Origin: Prostheceraeus crozeri
Taxonomy: Eukaryota > Platyhelminthes > Polycladida > Euryleptidae
Assembly (NCBI GenBank): GCA_907163375.1
Contig: CAJQUW010005252.1
Span: 1-64,000 of the forward strand
Direction: 5' to 3'
Length of the DNA: 64,000 bases
The stretch's first letter is position 1; each line of letters begins with the position of its first letter. A model generated the notes under the pieces. It ran no database searches. It was not told where the DNA came from and was given only the letters and a program-made list of their open reading frames with translations. Positions 46,006-55,815 of the stretch are shown piece by piece. A program made the translations under genes and the position numbers.

Positions 46006-46482
46006 GTGAGCGATAGCTGTAATAGAAAACTTAAATCACTCGTGAAAAAATACAACTTACCCATCACCCTAGTTAACAAACCGAATAAAACTTTAAAACA
46101 CTGCTTAAATAATAAGAAAAATAGTCGTAAACATGAAAATTGCGAAATATGTACTGGTTTGAACGGTAGCTATGCGTGCGATGATCGATACGTGGTATAT
46201 CAATTTGCATGTAGTCTTTGTAACCAATCGTACATTGGGCAAACTAGCCGTCCTTTTGTCACTCGCCTTAAGGAGCATGCCAGTAGTTTAAGGAGTCTTA
46301 ATAATACCAGCGCTCTTACTGAGCATGCCAAGACCGCCCACAATCGTAACATGTCCATTAACGATTTCAGGTATTGCATTTTAGACAAACTAAGTTCGCC
46401 TATTGAAAGCCGTATTGCTGAAGCGAGGCACATCAACAATAAGTCACCGGGTCTGAATAGGAAGCACGAGCTGGTTGGCTGA
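46006..46482 (+). CDS. Penelope GIY-YIG endonuclease domain (plus copy)
   Basis: Counterpart of 43391-43867 with a few substitutions (NKPNKTLK versus NKLNKTLK, NNTSALTEH versus NNTRALTEH). GIY-YIG core VVYQF...SYIGQT, Arg and His in RLKEH, and a later Glu are kept. It opens at a GTG codon, not ATG, in a frame different from the RT remnant just upstream. Confidence 0.83.
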   Translation: MSDSCNRKLKSLVKKYNLPITLVNKPNKTLKHCLNNKKNSRKHENCEICTGLNGSYACDDRYVVYQFACSLCNQSYIGQTSRPFVTRLKEHASSLRSLNNTSALTEHAKTAHNRNMSINDFRYCILDKLSSPIESRIAEARHINNKSPGLNRKHELVG

Positions 46483-46565
46483 TGAATACTCGCGTCTAAG
46501 CAATCGATCCGTACCGATTGAAGTCCACACACAGTGTTCTGTCACCTTCCGTTTTAGTTTTATTT

Positions 46566-46602
46566 GGCACTGAGGCAGCGACTGGGTCGCGAAACGTATG
46601 CC
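46566..46602 (+). ncRNA. Hammerhead-ribozyme-like motif (plus copy)
   Basis: Same sequence as the minus-strand copy at 43281-43317, in the same place relative to the GIY-YIG stop. Conservation of stem II and the GAAACGTA segment in both copies supports the motif being part of the element, though the two copies may simply be one sequence duplicated. Confidence 0.45.
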
Positions 46603-46698
46603 ACTGTACAAAGTTTTAGCTATTTATCTTATTACAATATATCGTGGTTTACTCAAGAAGGGAGTGATCTTTTCTGTTTCGAATCATGCATATTCGGT

Positions 46699-48111
46699 CA
46701 TATTTTTCGATTTTTAGGTCATAAAAATTGCCCTAGTTATTAGTATCTGTGAATCATTTATCCAAGATCCGTTGTCAGATATTCCTAGAGAAGATGATGA
46801 AAATCTGCTTTCAATCTCCATAACATGCCACACCTTACAATGAGCGAGGATTTCTATTTTGCAGTACTGGTGAGAAGCGCCAAGTTCCGGAAATGAGGAT
46901 AACACTTTCTTACATCATCTCTTCACATTCGAGATGTTCAGTGACATTCTGGGATGTTATTGCCTTTCAAGAAGCAACGAAGTACGCAAAATCCTAATGA
47001 AAGAGACACGATGAGAATATTGGGGAGTTAGTCTCATTATCTGTTTGGAAGCTCCCCATGTCAGATATTTGACACATTAATGCACAGCAAAACTAGCTGG
47101 TCTCGCGCGAGCGCTTTCGACGACCGTCGGCCACCATAATCATATTATTATATGATTATTATTATATTATGTCAAAACATATTATAGCTCCAGTTTAGTA
47201 CATGTATACACCATGCAGGTATAATTGTCTTCACTCAAAAGCAAAGAAGATCTTTCACTATATGGAGACGCTGCAGCTCCATCTTGGAAAATGTGAAAAT
47301 GCTTATCGGAAAAGGCGGATCTTGTGAGTGAAAAACGATATTAATGACGCATTGGATCTTCTTGAGGTCCCCCTGAAGCCTATGCAGGGCATCTTGCTCT
47401 ACATAAAGTCTTCTTAGATCTTCACAATGGCACCTTTTGTCGAGGCTCTATATCTATGTCGCTATTGACGCTGTATGCAGGGGATGTATTATGAATTTCT
47501 ATGCTTGCTCTTAGCTTGCAGCTAATGCAGTAGATATTGTGAATATAGAGTTTGAATTTCGAATTGTCAATTACTCTTTGGCACTGTATGTACGTGGTTT
47601 GACCCTAGTAATGTGGTGGATTTAATAGACTTCTACTGCTTCAATCAGCTTTGATAATCGTGAGATTGACCTGGTAAACCATCGTCGTGCTGTGTATTGA
47701 ATCATCTTCTTAGTCTATTGAATTGATTGAAGGACAAACTGCGCTCTGCCTTGTGACGAATGCCAATGTTTTGAAGTGACTGAATTTGATATTGATGACA
47801 AAAGTGTATCTCTCCTTCCACCATGTGCATTGCATGTTCCATCAGAGCATGTTCCATTTAATACATCCACATTTGAACATTTCAGCTTCCAGTATCATCC
47901 TCTCGACAATATCCTCCGTGCTATGTTTCAGTTTATTCCATTTTTAAATGATATCACATTTTATCTGAACTTCCCTGAATATATCATTTATGATAGCAGC
48001 AAGTCGGCAATAAAACATTTTGACTGACTTTTGACTTCCGCTGACAAATTTATGTGGATATTACTTATTAAGGGCGCATTAAAGCTTCTTATAGGGCAGT
48101 TTTTGGCTTCA
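46699..48111. other. No gene seen
   Basis: Unassigned. A small perfect AT hairpin (ATAATCATAT, loop TATT) sits at 47136-47159 next to a GC-rich stretch. The frame 47776-48027 has no recognisable motif. Confidence 0.5.
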
Positions 48112-48226
48112 TCTCTCTCTCTCTCTCTCTCCTTTATCTCTTCTCTCTCTCTTTCTCCTCTCTCTCTCTCTTTTATCTCTTCTCTCTCTCCTCTCTCTCT
48201 CTTCTCTCTCTCTCCTCTCTCTCTCT

Positions 48227-48290
<64 letters not shown>

Positions 48291-48367
48291 CCTCCCTCTC
48301 TCTCTCTCTCTCCTCTCTCTCTCTCCTCTATCTTCTCTCTCTCTCTTCTCTCTCTCTCTTCTCTCTC
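48112..48367. repeat. (TC)n microsatellite, about 255 bp
   Basis: Nearly pure TC/CT with occasional extra T or C. It is followed by four CAGAACT units (48367-48393). Confidence 0.97.
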
Positions 48368-48393
48368 AGAACTCAGAACTCAGAACTCAGAAG

Positions 48394-49680
48394 TTTATTA
48401 GCCATTAAGGCGAAACATTACATAAATGTTGATGGTGCAATGATAAAATGGAGTTTGAGCGTGTATTAAATGAATGTGAAATGATAAAATGGGATGAATG
48501 AGGAAAGTACGTTATCAGGACCGTGGCGGAGAGGAGACATTCACGAGGCTACTGAAACATCAATAAGCACAATGCTTTGAGAAATCTTTCATGGAAAATT
48601 TTAAGAGAGCATTTAGGAGAAATGCATTCAGATAGATAGATGCATCAACAGATTCAATGAGTTAAATGAAGGCATGTATAGAATGAGTCAGACGTCATGT
48701 GGACATCATGGCATATCTTAAAAGGAAACCCATCTTCATAATCAATAAATTTGCATAAATTCATCGAGCGCATATTCAATCATTATTAATATCGTTTGTC
48801 TATTTATTTGCACAATCACACACCAACAGAACTATTATTGTAAGTGTTAATAAACGAGTCAATTCTGAAGGTCCGGAGGTCATGCACAAAAGTTATACTG
48901 TAAGTTAATTCAGAAAATATTCATTGTATCAACAGTACTACTCAATAGATGTCAAAGTTTCATTGACACTCACCTGCAATCAATGTGAAAGTGATAAGGA
49001 TATTGTGATGAATGCAGATTTATTCCGGACCTTCTGACTCGTATTGGCAGTTAGTGTGGAGTGATTTGTCAAATTTCATGAAACATCTGTCTATACCAGT
49101 GATTACAATTCATGTCATTCACAATCGATTTGTCGTTAGCAATCTGTCAATATGCTGATCTGACGTTGTTTTATTGCTTGTTTCTATTTGCACTTTCTAC
49201 GTAATGGAGACCAACGTCGATTGTTAATTTGATTTAGATATCTATGTTTGGCACTAGCATTTGGTGAAATCATGTTTGATCTACGTACGTTATTTCACAA
49301 CTTTCGGCATAGAGATATCGGTCCACTTTTCAATGCAAAACTATGGAATGTATCGACTGTCAATCTTACAGACTATAGATATCTGAGTCAGCACTGCCAT
49401 CAATAGACACATCAATCTAAATCATTTCTAGTTCTATGCACACGATAGAGTGGGCAACTTTATCATTAAATCTATGCAGCTGCCAGCAAACGACTATCGA
49501 AATTATGTGAAGTCAATTGTTATTATCTTTGTCTATGCAATTTCTATGCAATGTCTTCTGCAATGCTAACTCATTTGAGATATCTATGCTGCAAGAGTGA
49601 GGTATACACATTACCAAGAAAATATTTCAATTTCTATGCACATAAAGCGACAATTTCGTCACAGCTATCTACATAAATTT
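48394..49680 (-). other. Likely LINE 3' UTR in its right half; no gene seen
   Basis: Lies downstream of the minus-strand LINE ORF. Between 49235 and 49650 the word CTATG recurs many times, often as TCTATGCA or GATATCTATG. An AATAAA on the minus strand occurs near 48805. I cannot place the LINE's 3' end. Confidence 0.4.
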
Positions 49681-52600
49681 CTAGGATTCTCTTATTTCAG
49701 ATGCTTGTTGTATATAATTTGCAAGAGATTTCATCTGTTGGAGATTTAGCATGTCCATGGCTGCATAGAAATGTACACTATCATCGGTTTCTAGAAAAGG
49801 TATTAGAAGACTTCTGACGTCTGCATACTTCGGACAGCAAGAGATGAAGTGTTTTATGTCTTCTATTTCTTCAGAGCTACAATTTGGGCAAAGACACTCA
49901 TCGTAAGATTGTCTGTTATTGTATCTGCCGACTTCAGTGACAAGATTGTGGTTAAAAGTTCTCATCTTTAAAATAGGCATGATTATTTTATCATCATTTG
50001 TTTGATTTAGATATTGTTTTAAGTTGCATTCAAAGCGGCATAGTTGTAAATATTTTAAACCTCGATTGCTACTTCTTGCACTTTCAATCCATTGCTGTCT
50101 AAAATATTCATTTAAACGATTATTTATCAAATTCTTGTAACTATTCCGCGTTCTGTGGTTCAAGTTCATTGATTCAATTTGATTGAGTTCGTCATTATTG
50201 AAATGAAGATTATCTATTAATTTGAGCATTCTGGTAGTCCATGTGCTACGGTAGCTAGGAAGGTTTGAATACTTATATATTGAATCAAATACTTTTCTTA
50301 CTAATTGATGCTCATCAGTTCGATTCAATTTCAACCAGTAATTTAAAGCTGCTTTATAAAAATAAAATTCTATCGGTTTAATTCCAAATTCTCCTATAAT
50401 GCAATACGTCGGCGTTGTACGTTTCAAATGGTAAAATTTTTTGAAACACTGTACTTGTATTTTGTTTAATTCTTTAAGGTTTTTATCAAAATAGAATTCA
50501 GCTCCATATTTCATTTTTGATATTGTCAACATTTCAAATGAATTTCGCAGAATTTCTCCATCAACATAGCCAAATTCTTTTAGAGCTTTTACTGTTATAC
50601 ATGCTGATACTTTTCCTCGTTTTCCTAATTCTTCAATATGCTTCCTGTCATTTTTTGAAAAGAATACACCCAGGTATTTGTATTCGTCTACTACTTCAAT
50701 GGAATGTACATTTTCTTTCATGGTGATATTAAATTCTTTATATTTGTTTACGTCGTTATATATCATAATTTTAGTTTTTTCATAGTTAATGCTCAGACAA
50801 TTTTCATGGCAATAATTTTGAACAATTTGAATTTGGCATGCCAGCCCTTCTTTTGTACGGCTCATAAGTAGTATATCGTCAGCATAAATTAATGATGCAA
50901 TCTTCATTTCGGCAATTTCGATGGCATCAATATCTTTATTTTTGTCTAATTTTGACAGAAGATCATTAATATATAGGCAAAATAGGGTAGGCGAGAGACT
51001 GTCGCCTTGAGGTATTCCATTTTGTAGCCTAAATTCTTCGCTTTCATTTCCACTGAATAAAATTTTATAAGTTTTATCATTGAGCATGTTCTGTAGTAGC
51101 GATAGAAATCTTCCTTCTGGTAGCATATGTCTCAGTTTATATATTAGTCTATCTTTTGGGATGCTGTCAAATGCCTTCGATAAATCAATGAAACAAAGAT
51201 ATAGTGATTCTTTAATGTTTTTGTGTATCTGTATTATTTCTTTTAATAGCCATATACAGTCCAATGTGGAATTCTCTTTACGAAAACCTATCTGAGACTG
51301 GTGCAAAATGTCATGCTTAGCAATCCACTTATTGATACGATTGTTGAAAATTTTTGTCATAAGTTTTTCAAGGCAGGAAGATAGGTTGATAAATCTGTAT
51401 GATTGCGCTTGATTTTTATCTCCTTTTTTGTATATTGGGGTTGTCCAGCTCAGGTTCCAAGGAGTTATTTCATTAATTAGAATTTGGTTAAACATGTTTT
51501 CTAGTATATATAAAGTATCGTCAATATTTTTCTTCAACATCTCATAGACTACGTTATCTGGTCCACTAGCTTTTGAATTGTTCATATTCTTTAATGAATA
51601 CATTATTTCGTCTTTCGTAATACTCATGTTGAGATATTCATCATCACATACGACATTAAATGTTTCCGTCACTATTTCCAGGGATAGTTCTTTATTTCTT
51701 TCCGTCAAAATCTTATCATTTGATTCCAATTCTTCCTTAAATTCAGTTACTGTTAGAATTGTCTTCGGATGCTTTTTAATTTTGCTGTTTTTATTATTTA
51801 TCAGTTGCCAGTATTTTTCACTATCATTTCTATTTTTTGCTTCCTTCAGATCGTTTAACTTAAGCGATTGCAGTTTTCGCTTTTCTTTCCTAATTTCGAT
51901 GCTTAATGTTTTCTTCGTATTCAGCATCCGTATTAAATTATCTTCAGTCTTATTAATTTTCCATTTTTCTACAGATGCTTTATACTCTTGTCTAATTCTT
52001 CGAGTTTCAAGGGTATATTTTGTCTGCATGCTAGATCCACTTGTCATTTTAGATGCTTCTTTAGCATTATGAATGAATCGTTTGTAGATTTCATTTTGAT
52101 TGGCATTATGAACATTGATGTCGTTTATCAGTTTATTACAATTAGTCCGAAATTCTTCAAAGTTGAACTTAGTTTCGCACTCTTTATTCCATTTGAAGGG
52201 TTTTACCTTCTTCATTACGCGCTTATGGCCATCAGCAACTTTTTTATCAATTTTATTCTGCAATTTTATATTTATTTCGATACACATGGGTACGTGGTCA
52301 GTGTATAATCTTGGTTCCATAATCTCGAAGGCATTCAGACAACTAACTATAGATTGTGATATCATAACATAATCAATGACAGATTTGCTTATCTTAGTAT
52401 TGCGCGTTCTATAAAAAGTGCATTTTCCTTCCTCATATCGACCGTTTGCTATCACAAGCGAGGTGTCATTACAAAATTCAATAAGCTCTCTTCCAAATTT
52501 GTTAATGGCAGTGTCATCAGATACTCTATGAGGAATGTCTAAGAATTCATTGTCGTTCAGAGAGCCGATTCTCCCATTTAGGTCACCGATCATGATTACG

Positions 52601-53118
52601 TTTTTCATTTTATACTGATATATGTATTCTCTTATTTTATTTAGGAAGTTTTCTTCAACATGCTTCGATTCACGGTTGTCACGATAACACAGTATGATGA
52701 ACAGGTCTTTGATGTCTATCCAAGATTTATTACATAATTTCATTATAATTAAATTTCCATTTTCCGACACTATTTTCGTTGCATTTGTACAATCGGCATT
52801 CTCTCTGAGAAACATGGAAACTCCTTTAACGTTTCTGCCTAGGATATTATCCCTCCTGCAACATGAATGATGAGCATCATAAGAGTCTATGTTAATCGGT
52901 TCATTTTCAAAATCAAGATGGGTTTCCGCTAAACAGATGATATCCGAATTATTGATATCAGCTACAAAATCAGTGTCATCTATTTTATGTTTCGTTAGGC
53001 CATTGATGTTGACATAGAAAAATTTTAACGTTTTTCTTAACGTTAACGTTCTACTGTCATCATTCTTATCGTGTTCATCATTATCAGATACATTTGTCTC
53101 CTCTCTTATCATTATCAT
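49681..53118 (-). CDS. Non-LTR retrotransposon ORF2 (APE endonuclease-RT), intact
   Basis: One uninterrupted frame of 1145 residues. Endonuclease (about 30-290): VNINGL, CLAETHL, IGDLNGRIG, VIDYVMIS and YTDHVPM, the metal-binding and catalytic set of APE-like LINE nucleases that nick target DNA. RT (about 500-800): GPDNVVYEML, TPIYKKGDKNQ, GFRKENSTLDC, FIDLSKAFDSI (motif A), NGIPQGDSLSP and LIYADDILLM (catalytic box). C-terminal: ECLCPNCSSEE...HFISCCPKY, a CCHC zinc cluster near 1090-1110. The order fits Jockey/CR1-superfamily LINEs; the clade is not resolved. The start MIMIREE is the first ATG pair. No ORF1 is visible upstream, where a TC microsatellite begins within 100 bases, so the element may be 5'-truncated or single-ORF. 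Confidence 0.93.
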   Translation of the reverse strand: MIMIREETNVSDNDEHDKNDDSRTLTLRKTLKFFYVNINGLTKHKIDDTDFVADINNSDIICLAETHLDFENEPINIDSYDAHHSCCRRDNILGRNVKGVSMFLRENADCTNATKIVSENGNLIIMKLCNKSWIDIKDLFIILCYRDNRESKHVEENFLNKIREYIYQYKMKNVIMIGDLNGRIGSLNDNEFLDIPHRVSDDTAINKFGRELIEFCNDTSLVIANGRYEEGKCTFYRTRNTKISKSVIDYVMISQSIVSCLNAFEIMEPRLYTDHVPMCIEINIKLQNKIDKKVADGHKRVMKKVKPFKWNKECETKFNFEEFRTNCNKLINDINVHNANQNEIYKRFIHNAKEASKMTSGSSMQTKYTLETRRIRQEYKASVEKWKINKTEDNLIRMLNTKKTLSIEIRKEKRKLQSLKLNDLKEAKNRNDSEKYWQLINNKNSKIKKHPKTILTVTEFKEELESNDKILTERNKELSLEIVTETFNVVCDDEYLNMSITKDEIMYSLKNMNNSKASGPDNVVYEMLKKNIDDTLYILENMFNQILINEITPWNLSWTTPIYKKGDKNQAQSYRFINLSSCLEKLMTKIFNNRINKWIAKHDILHQSQIGFRKENSTLDCIWLLKEIIQIHKNIKESLYLCFIDLSKAFDSIPKDRLIYKLRHMLPEGRFLSLLQNMLNDKTYKILFSGNESEEFRLQNGIPQGDSLSPTLFCLYINDLLSKLDKNKDIDAIEIAEMKIASLIYADDILLMSRTKEGLACQIQIVQNYCHENCLSINYEKTKIMIYNDVNKYKEFNITMKENVHSIEVVDEYKYLGVFFSKNDRKHIEELGKRGKVSACITVKALKEFGYVDGEILRNSFEMLTISKMKYGAEFYFDKNLKELNKIQVQCFKKFYHLKRTTPTYCIIGEFGIKPIEFYFYKAALNYWLKLNRTDEHQLVRKVFDSIYKYSNLPSYRSTWTTRMLKLIDNLHFNNDELNQIESMNLNHRTRNSYKNLINNRLNEYFRQQWIESARSSNRGLKYLQLCRFECNLKQYLNQTNDDKIIMPILKMRTFNHNLVTEVGRYNNRQSYDECLCPNCSSEEIEDIKHFISCCPKYADVRSLLIPFLETDDSVHFYAAMDMLNLQQMKSLANYIQQASEIRES

Positions 53119-53200
53119 TATCTATTCTTTTCATCTAATCTCTCTATTCATCATTATCAGATACGACGGAATCGAGTGCGGCTGGCGGGACTGCGACTGA

Positions 53201-53256
53201 TCTCTCTCTTTCTCCTCTCTCTCCTCTCTCTCTTTCTCCTCTCTCTCCTCTCTCTC

Positions 53257-53306
<50 letters not shown>
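53201..53306. repeat. (TC)n microsatellite
   Basis: TCTCTC with TTTC and CCTC variants, about 106 bp, just upstream of the minus-strand LINE ORF. Confidence 0.96.
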
Positions 53307-53309
<3 letters not shown>

Positions 53310-54222
53310 GCAACTATTCTTGAATACTGAGAAATGCAGTTTCACGAAACTCCCACAGATGCGTTTGGACCGCATTGTAGACTCTGTGATGAGATTGCAA
53401 ACTGAAGTTATTCGAATTCCTTGCATTAAAATGTGCAGTCTTGCATTTCATCTTGAACGCATCCGATTGACAAGCATTTGATGGAGAAAACTGTTGAGTT
53501 GATATCATTTTTCGTAGAGTTCTGCGATGGCTCGGAAAATGTAGAACATCAATCACTGTCGAGTGTCTCATGAGCTAATCTGAATTCTTCGCCTTTCATC
53601 CCGAATCTAATGTGTTTTTACTCGAAATCCATCCAACTTCATTTGTTCTTCTAATTTGACATACAATCATCTCAAACCCGTTGCATGTTTCCATGCGAGT
53701 CATAAGGTTGATGATCAGTTGGCAATTTCTGCTTATGAGAGAGCTGCTGCTACAAGACATATTGTCGCACAGAGAGAATTCAGAGAATTCATCGTCATGT
53801 TGATATGAACTTGAATGAATCTGTAGTAAAAGGTTGTAGACCTTATTTGATTGATCAATTAATGATAAATCCACCAGTAGAGAGGATCTTTGTTTATCCA
53901 GGCCCTCGTATGGAATTCAGGTGAATATAATGAAGGGAACTGATTGACAAATAAATGAATGAACAAGTAAATTCGACTCATCTGTTCACCTTCTATTGCA
54001 GCGAATTTCGAACTAATCAGCTCTTCTCTTGAGATACGCAATTAGCAAGTTAGTGAAATTTCGACGGGCATTCATTAAATATCACTTTAAACACACTACT
54101 GACAAATCGCCTAACTTTAAAATAAGGCCTAGGCCTGCAATAATTAATAAATGCTGCTTTTTCCAAACATAATGTAAATAGAATCATTAAATATTGAGTT
54201 GCATCCTCAGTTGAAAAATGGA
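53307..54222. other. No gene seen
   Basis: Short ORFs on both strands lack motifs. Nothing structured noticed before the 74-bp tandem array. Confidence 0.5.
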
Positions 54223-54592
54223 AACAGACTTTAATAGCTGCCATTTCATCCAATATCAGGAATCATCAGCAGGCCTAGTTCACATCTCTCACAGGGAACA
54301 GACTTTAATAGCTGCCATTTCATCCAATATCAGGAATCATCAGCAGGCCTAGTTCACATCTCTCACAGGGAACAGACTTTAATAGCTGCCATTTCATCCA
54401 ATATCAGAAATCATCAGCAGGCCTAGTTCACATCTCTCACAGGGAACAGACTTTAATAGCTGCCATTTCATCCAATATCAGGAATCATCAGCAGGCCTAG
54501 TTCACATCTCTCACAGGGAACAGACTTGAATAGCTGCCATTTCCTCCAATATCAAGAATCATCAGCAGGCCTAGTTTACATCTCTCAACATC
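54223..54592. repeat. Five tandem copies of a 74-bp unit
   Basis: AACAGACT starts at 54223, 54297, 54371, 54445 and 54519, an exact period of 74. The units are almost identical; the last is more diverged. Confidence 0.95.
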
Positions 54593-54607
54593 GACACAAC
54601 TCCTTAT

Positions 54608-54805
54608 TTAAAGTTGCAGCCATACCCGGGTAAATGTGAGATTTGCAATTAGGAAGTTAGTTTGCCTGAAATAATTTATTAATTTTCTCATTTTTTGTTG
54701 CAGTCAGCGGTGAATACCCGTGAATATAGCAGTTTGCATTTAATGAAATTTCACTAACTTGTGAATTGCAAATATCAAATTCACCCAGATATGACTACAA
54801 CTTTA
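54608..54805. mobile_element. Small MITE-like inverted repeat
   Basis: Arms of about 50 bp: TTAAAGTTGCAGCCATA on the left, TATGACTACAACTTTAA on the right, with GATTTGCAATT-type words also inverted. TTAA lies at both ends, possibly as target or as part of the repeat. About 198 bp, non-coding. Confidence 0.65.
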
Positions 54806-55813
54806 AGACTGCAGTGCACCGCACGTCATCGGGCCCAAGAGAATATTGATGTCATTGACACTGATTGGCCAACCAATGTTTTAGTTTGGACAGATTTGTC
54901 AATGTAATTAAATAGCCTGTAGGATTACTTAAACGGGGGAGCGGGGCGTTGAACAAAACGTGCAGAAGGCTTATCATGGCTTAAGGGAGATGAGAGAGCT
55001 CACATAGTAAAGTCATGATGAATGGAGTATAAAAGACTTGTGTAATAGCGGATTGCATATTTATCACACAACGATTGCATGTTTATGAGAATCGAGAATG
55101 AATGTGATCTGTTTACTTGTTGTGATCGGAAAAGGCACAGATTGATGTACAGGATTTGTTTACATGTGCGGATCACAAAAAGCATACTGTATTTATATGG
55201 ATTGGATGAGTTTACATGTGGGAAATGCAACATTTGCATGATGTTTGACTTATCTTTTTGACATATCTTTCCAGACATATTATCATTACCTATTGAGTAT
55301 TTTCTCAGCGTGTGGGACCCGGCTCGTCTGTGTTTGAGTGTTCAGCATAGGGGTCGAAACACAACTACATGTAGACGAGTATTGGTCAAAGTATTGTATT
55401 GCAAATCATATCATTGTGGATGAAGACAAGTTGAAGAGCAAAGGAAGAAATGTTGAATTTCATGAAGATAGCAAATAGATTCAAGACAAGAAATAGTATT
55501 TTCCATGTGTAGTCTTAGGGATAGTGTGTAGCACCAGTTCGTTTGTATTCGGTGTAGTAGAGTGTCATTGTAGTTCTATTGTTTACCTCCATTATCCACT
55601 TTCCACTTATCCACCTTGTGCAGTGTCAGATCTAGTGTAGCATTAGTTCACTCATAATCGGTGTAGTAGTATCATTGTATTTCCATGTTTTACCTCAACT
55701 TTTCCAATTTTTATCATTCGGTCTCCTGTTGTTTTATATTATCCATTTTTAATTTCCTTAACCTATGGTGACCATTGTCCTATTCTATTTCCACTATCAG
55801 CATCTGTAGTAGG
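54806..55813. other. No gene seen
   Basis: No motif-bearing ORF. Around 55505-55690 two similar stretches occur (GTGTAGCACCAGTTCG... and GTGTAGCATTAGTTCA..., each followed by a GGTGTAGTAG...TCATTGTA block), a diverged direct repeat of about 120 bp. Confidence 0.5.
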
Positions 55814-55815
55814 TA

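Larger units (their letters stand above)
43151..46698. mobile_element. Penelope-like element pair in inverted orientation
   Basis: A minus-strand copy (about 45491 down to 43161) faces a 5'-truncated plus-strand copy (45519-46688). The two share about 1.16 kb as an inverted repeat covering the end of RT, the GIY-YIG domain and the 3' region. The whole is flanked by the 10-bp direct repeat CATATTCGGT (43151-43160 and 46689-46698), compatible with a single integration event. Penelope elements commonly insert as complex, partly inverted arrangements with 5' truncation. The minus-strand copy has about 40 bases more at its 3' end than the plus copy. Confidence 0.88.

Noticed and set aside
46470-46500. 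CTGATGA just after the GIY-YIG stop as a hammerhead core
   Set aside because: No stem II or GAAA box follows in register; the CTGATGA includes the stop codon and looks accidental.
51578-52072. Plus-strand 164-codon frame within the LINE
   Set aside because: Antisense shadow of the long intact minus-strand LINE frame.
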